A stretch of 64,000 nt of DNA from Nyssa sinensis. Lineage: Eukaryota; Streptophyta; Magnoliopsida; Cornales; Nyssaceae. Of this stretch, positions 60,543 to 64,000 are shown piece after piece (within the stretch, counting starts at the first letter, position 1; every line of letters begins with the position of its first letter). The stretch is from positions 13,972,515 through 14,036,514 of the forward strand of contig CM018038.1 in NCBI GenBank assembly GCA_008638375.1, written 5' to 3'. The position numbers were made by a program, and so were the translations under genes. The notes under the pieces are model-generated. The model was not told the DNA's origin and searched no databases. It saw nothing but the letters and a program-made list of their open reading frames with translations.

Positions 60543-61613
60543 ATGGGCCGAAGAAAGAAACTGAGAGATCTCATCGGAATTCTCAAAGACAAGGGTTCAT
60601 TGATTAAAGCAACTCTATCGACCAAACTCACCACCTCTTCTACACACGTTGCCGTCCTCCGAGCCACTCCCCACTCCTCCTCTCCTCCGCCGGAGCACCG
60701 CGTTGACGCCGTCCTCTTCTTTGGCAACTGCTCCCGCCCCACCGCTTGCGCATGCATTGAAACTATTATGGACCGTCTCCACAACAGCCGCAACGCTTGT
60801 GTGGCGTTCAAGTGCCTCATCGTCCTTCATAACTTCATCACAAGAGGCTCTTTCATCCTCAAAGACCAGCTCTCCTTCTACCCTTCCGCCGGCGGCCGCA
60901 ACTTTCTTAATCTTTCAAGGATTCGTTACGACTCCGACATCGAAACGTTGTTGTTGTCTTCATGGATTCGATGGTATGCTAGTGTTTTGGAACGTAACCT
61001 AGTGACTTCCAGAGCTCTGGGTTGTTATTTTTCTTCTTCGGCGATAAAATACGATAAAGATAAATTCTCAGACAGTATGACTTCATTGTCGAACTCGGAT
61101 TTGTTGAAAGAAATTGATCTCTTAGTGGGAATGGTTGAAGAAATATGTCGAGCGCCTGATTCTTTGCATTGTCAAAAGAATGATTTGGTGTTCGAGGTGG
61201 TCAGACTAGTGAGTGAAGATTATCGGTCGACTCAGCACCAAATCTTTTTCAGACTCAGTGAGTTCGGCTATAGACTGGGCGGGTTGAGTTCTGGCGAATC
61301 CGCTGAATTAACTTCTAGTTTGAAGAGATTGGAGGAGTGTAAAGAGAAGTTGGTGGCGTTGTTTGTGAACAGGAAAAGAAACGATGATTTTTGGGATCTG
61401 ATAAACCAGACAAAGATGAAGCTTGTGAAGATCAAGGAAGAAAGAGAAAGGCAGATGGTATTGGTGAGGATGAGAAAGAAAGCAGAGGCAAGCGAGTCAA
61501 CCCGGTTTAGAGAACGAGTAGTAGGACCGAGTCAGATGCTCAGATTGCCATATCGAAGTAACTGGTTAGGCGTGGACGGGCTTCATCTCACTGTTTCGAC
61601 GGCAACGGCCTGA
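60543..61613 (+). CDS. ANTH/ENTH-domain clathrin assembly protein (At4g40080-like, PICALM family)
   Basis: Predicted peripheral membrane adaptor that binds phosphoinositides and recruits clathrin during vesicle formation, acting at the plasma membrane or endosomes. It is a single exon of 356 residues. The ANTH domain occupies about residues 20-150: the basic helix SLIKATL, the HVAVLRATPH segment and the VAFKCLIVLHNFITRG helix match the family. A helical middle region follows to about 290. The C-terminal part has a charged segment (KIKEERERQMVLVRMRKK, about 300-317) and lacks long NPF- or DLL-rich tails, as in the short At4g40080/At1g25240-type members. The start MGRRKKLRDLIGILKDKGS is typical of this branch and follows a good promoter. 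GC content is well above the flanks and no disruption is seen. The cargo is unknown. Confidence 0.92.
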   Translation: MGRRKKLRDLIGILKDKGSLIKATLSTKLTTSSTHVAVLRATPHSSSPPPEHRVDAVLFFGNCSRPTACACIETIMDRLHNSRNACVAFKCLIVLHNFITRGSFILKDQLSFYPSAGGRNFLNLSRIRYDSDIETLLLSSWIRWYASVLERNLVTSRALGCYFSSSAIKYDKDKFSDSMTSLSNSDLLKEIDLLVGMVEEICRAPDSLHCQKNDLVFEVVRLVSEDYRSTQHQIFFRLSEFGYRLGGLSSGESAELTSSLKRLEECKEKLVALFVNRKRNDDFWDLINQTKMKLVKIKEERERQMVLVRMRKKAEASESTRFRERVVGPSQMLRLPYRSNWLGVDGLHLTVSTATA

Positions 61614-63200
61614 CTCCCGATGGAAGAAATTGTCTGCTGGTTTGGAATGTTTTTGCAGGGGTACCCTTTTATTTTTTATTATTCAGGTACATTGTTGAAT
61701 TTTTTTTCTTTTCTTTTGCACTCATGCCCCTTTGTTGTGTAGAATTCTTGCAACGTCATCTTGGCCTTCTAGAGATTACATATGGCTACATTTCCTTACC
61801 TCCTCAATTTAACCATTACTTTTTTTCATTAAAAAAAAAAGATATAGTTGTTGATATAAATTAGTGTTCTTTTGCTTTCATATATGTGCGTATATTTTAT
61901 AATAATTTAGTATTTATTTAAGAGACTTAATCAATATTAACTCTTAAAAAATTCGAGTTTTTTTTTTAATATTTTCAACTGTAGCGAGATGTTAAGAAGT
62001 ATGAAAATTATTGGATAATCTCAAAACAAGAAGAAATCGATGAATAAAGGGCACGGGTGATACTTTTTTTGTGCATATTTTATCATCAATAAAAATAAAG
62101 TTTTCATTTTGTTTAAAAAAAATCTAGTAATAAGATAGTATGAAAATTTTTATTGACAGTGCAAATCAAATTTTAATATATTAAATATTTTTTAATTAAG
62201 AATATTATCATGATAATTTTTTTTTTAAGACCAAATATTATCAAGATATCATTCATGCCATATGCTTGAAACTGATTTATATTCACAAAAGTTTTTCATG
62301 CTATTTTAGCATAGACTTTTTTCTCATATGGCATAGCCCACCTTTGTCTCATTTGCTTGAAACTGATTTATATTCACAAAAGTTTTTCATGCTATTTTAG
62401 CATAGACTTTTTTCTCATATGGCATAGCCCACCTTTGTCTCCTTTCTTTCGTAAAAGTGTGATTCATTGGTGGGGCGTATGAATGAGATGCTAAACATAT
62501 GGATTTTTTGAACCAATTAATACTAGGTGGGATAATAAGCACTACTTTGAGCCAACCGAAAAATATTAAACATAGGGAATTTTTTCATCACATTTTTTCG
62601 TTCTGATAAGGTAATGAGACCCATCTATATTTATCATAGTCCATCACTCCGTGTTTGTAACATTACTCTAAATGTAAAGACAATGTGATGAGACCCACAT
62701 GCATTTGTTATACTGGGTCTCATTAATTTGTGTCAAAGAGTAAAAAAAATAAAGTGAAAAAATATGTTAGGTATAGCATTATTCTAAATTAATAGAAAAA
62801 TATTAAATAAATATATTTTCTCACTCTTAAAGATAAAGTGATCTCATTACCTTCTATGCAGAAATTAAATGAAAAAAATTTATTTATCTCCTGATCTACT
62901 CTGTCAATAACCTAAAATGAATTACTTAGATTGGTGGATGTTTCGATCAATGGAAACTCGGAAAGCTTAGTGCCTAGGGATCGACTTTTTATAGGGTGCA
63001 ATATGGGCGAGTCAACCCAAACCCAAATCCGATCTAAATTTTTAGGATGTAGGCTTCATTTCTTACACTTCGGATATGGTTTAGGCAAAAGAATTTAAGT
63101 CCGATCTAAATTAAGGTTGAGTTTGAGTAGAGACTTTGAAAATCCAAGTTCAATCTGAACCTAAATTCAATATCTTATATATTATATTTTTATACTATAG
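61614..63200. other. Intergenic region with one perfect tandem duplication
   Basis: The left end should hold the 3' UTR of the ANTH gene. No further gene is recognised apart from the tandem duplication at 62263-62441, and the sequence is otherwise AT-rich. Confidence 0.55.
62263..62441. repeat. Perfect 91-bp-period tandem duplication
   Basis: Two copies of an 88-bp block starting TGCTTGAAACTGATTTATAT (62263-62350 and 62354-62441) are identical base for base by eye, separated by three bases. Each holds a small stem ATGCTATTTTAGCAT. Confidence 0.93.
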
Positions 63201-64000
63201 TTTTTTTTTTTAAGAAAACGATAGAGATTTATTGATGTTAAACAAAGCCCAAAGAGCTACAACCAAACAAAGGGGAACAAACCAAGAAGAAAGTAAAAAA
63301 AAAAACCCCTAAAGAAACTCTAAGTCTAGAAAAGGGTTGAATAGCCCATAACATCATAAAAGACTATCAAAAACACCTACTATCTCCTAGAACATTCTCT
63401 GATATCATTGTAAGTCAAAGAAGGCAAAGATTAAAGACACATCTTGACCCACTATAAATCAGAAGCATTCTCGAAGAAACAAACATCTCTACAAAGATAC
63501 AAGAAATACACCCAGAGCAATCAAGAATGAAAATTCATATCTAAGTGAAACAAACTCAAGATAAACGAGGGACTTTTCCAGCCGCATTGAATCATCAATA
63601 ATTCTTCTGGAATACTAAGCAAACTTATGAGCGACCCCATTGCCAGTTCTGTGAACAAAAGTACATTGGAAGAATCAAAATCTTCTGGGAAGGATCTTAA
63701 CATCAGATCTAACAAGACCAATAGGCAACAAATCCTCATCAATAGAACTAATCCCATTAATTTTTCCCCTAGAGTCCCCTTCTAGAATATGATATCTTCT
63801 GATACCAATATCCAAAGAAAAACACACCGCATGAAATTCCTCGCAATTTTATTGCAAACATCCATTAAAGCCTTTATTTTTTTTGACATTCCACCTGATA
63901 AAATTCCTATCATTATCCATCACCACCACCCCAACACAAATCAAACCTATATTCCTAAATAATGCAGCATCAAAAGTTAGCTTTATAAGATTGAACTTAG
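63201..64000 (-). mobile_element. 3' part of a non-LTR (LINE) retrotransposon with RNase H, degenerate, runs off the window
   Basis: Read on the minus strand from the window edge, the sequence gives LTFDAALFRNIG, GVVVMDNDRNF, LDIGIRRYHILEGDS and, after a stop, HRTGNGVAHKFA. These are the ordered motifs of the RNase H (RVT_3) domain at the end of plant LINE ORF2, with the catalytic D of FDAAL and EGDS visible. At least two in-frame stops show it is decayed. A 3' UTR follows and ends in an A-tract (T run at about 63201-63211 on the plus strand), the expected tail. The 5' part lies beyond 64000. Confidence 0.75.

Noticed and set aside
60380..61002. Frames of 71-146 codons overlapping the ANTH gene
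   Set aside because: Shadows of the real frame in GC-richer coding DNA; the ANTH motifs are only in the plus frame from 60543.
1..64000. Search for CRISPR arrays, bacterial operons, plastid or mitochondrial insertions, tRNA and rRNA genes
   Set aside because: None seen. The regular repeats at 35-37.7 kb have no alternating spacers and are a satellite; no organelle gene motif was recognised by eye.

Overview
The window is nuclear DNA of a flowering plant, most likely a eudicot. The genes have plant introns and plant-only families, the intergenic DNA is AT-rich with many (TA)n, (GA)n and (CT)n runs, and all the transposon families belong to plants. The species cannot be named from the sequence. 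Genes are sparse: three look intact (a bHLH transcription factor, an ATL-type RING-H2 ubiquitin ligase and an ANTH-domain clathrin adaptor) and one oxygenase gene is broken. Transposable elements and long unannotated AT-rich stretches make up the rest.

Layout. 1-7.3 kb: intergenic, short duplications and microsatellites. 7.3-9.0 kb (-): three-exon bHLH gene of the bHLH94/96 group. 9-29 kb: gene-poor, holding a Mutator-like element (16941-18515, exact 9-bp target duplication), a 1000-bp PIF/Harbinger-type element (19341-20340, TTA target duplication), several tandem duplications and an orphan cluster of TGGGCC/GGCCCA promoter motifs at 21.4-21.6 kb. 29.4-30.6 kb (+): intronless ATL6/ATL31-like E3 ligase. 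32.6-33.1 kb: decayed LINE reverse-transcriptase fragment. 34.07-45.86 kb: an 11.8-kb CACTA (En/Spm) element on the minus strand, with TAGCGACG-type subterminal arrays at both ends, two degraded transposase genes and a 17-copy, about 161-bp satellite inside its 3' part. 46.2-55.2 kb (+): a four-exon 2-oxoglutarate/Fe(II) oxygenase with two frameshifts, whose first intron holds a complete Ty1/Copia retrotransposon (47764-52855). 56.2-56.9 kb: a hAT-like non-autonomous element. 60.5-61.6 kb (+): intronless ANTH-domain gene. 63.2-64.0 kb (-): 3' end of a LINE with RNase H, running off the window.

How the parts relate. The host genes are independent single loci (transcription control, ubiquitin ligation, clathrin-coated vesicle assembly, small-molecule oxidation) and form no cluster. 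The most informative region is 34-55 kb, where an old CACTA element ends about 320 bp upstream of the oxygenase start codon and a very young Copia element sits in its intron 1. The two Copia LTRs differ, by eye, only in the length of one (TA)n run and the 4.1-kb gag-pol frame is open, so insertion looks recent. I see no clearly new functional system; the strongest candidates for something undescribed are the 161-bp satellite within the CACTA element and the roughly 90-bp direct repeats that bracket that element.
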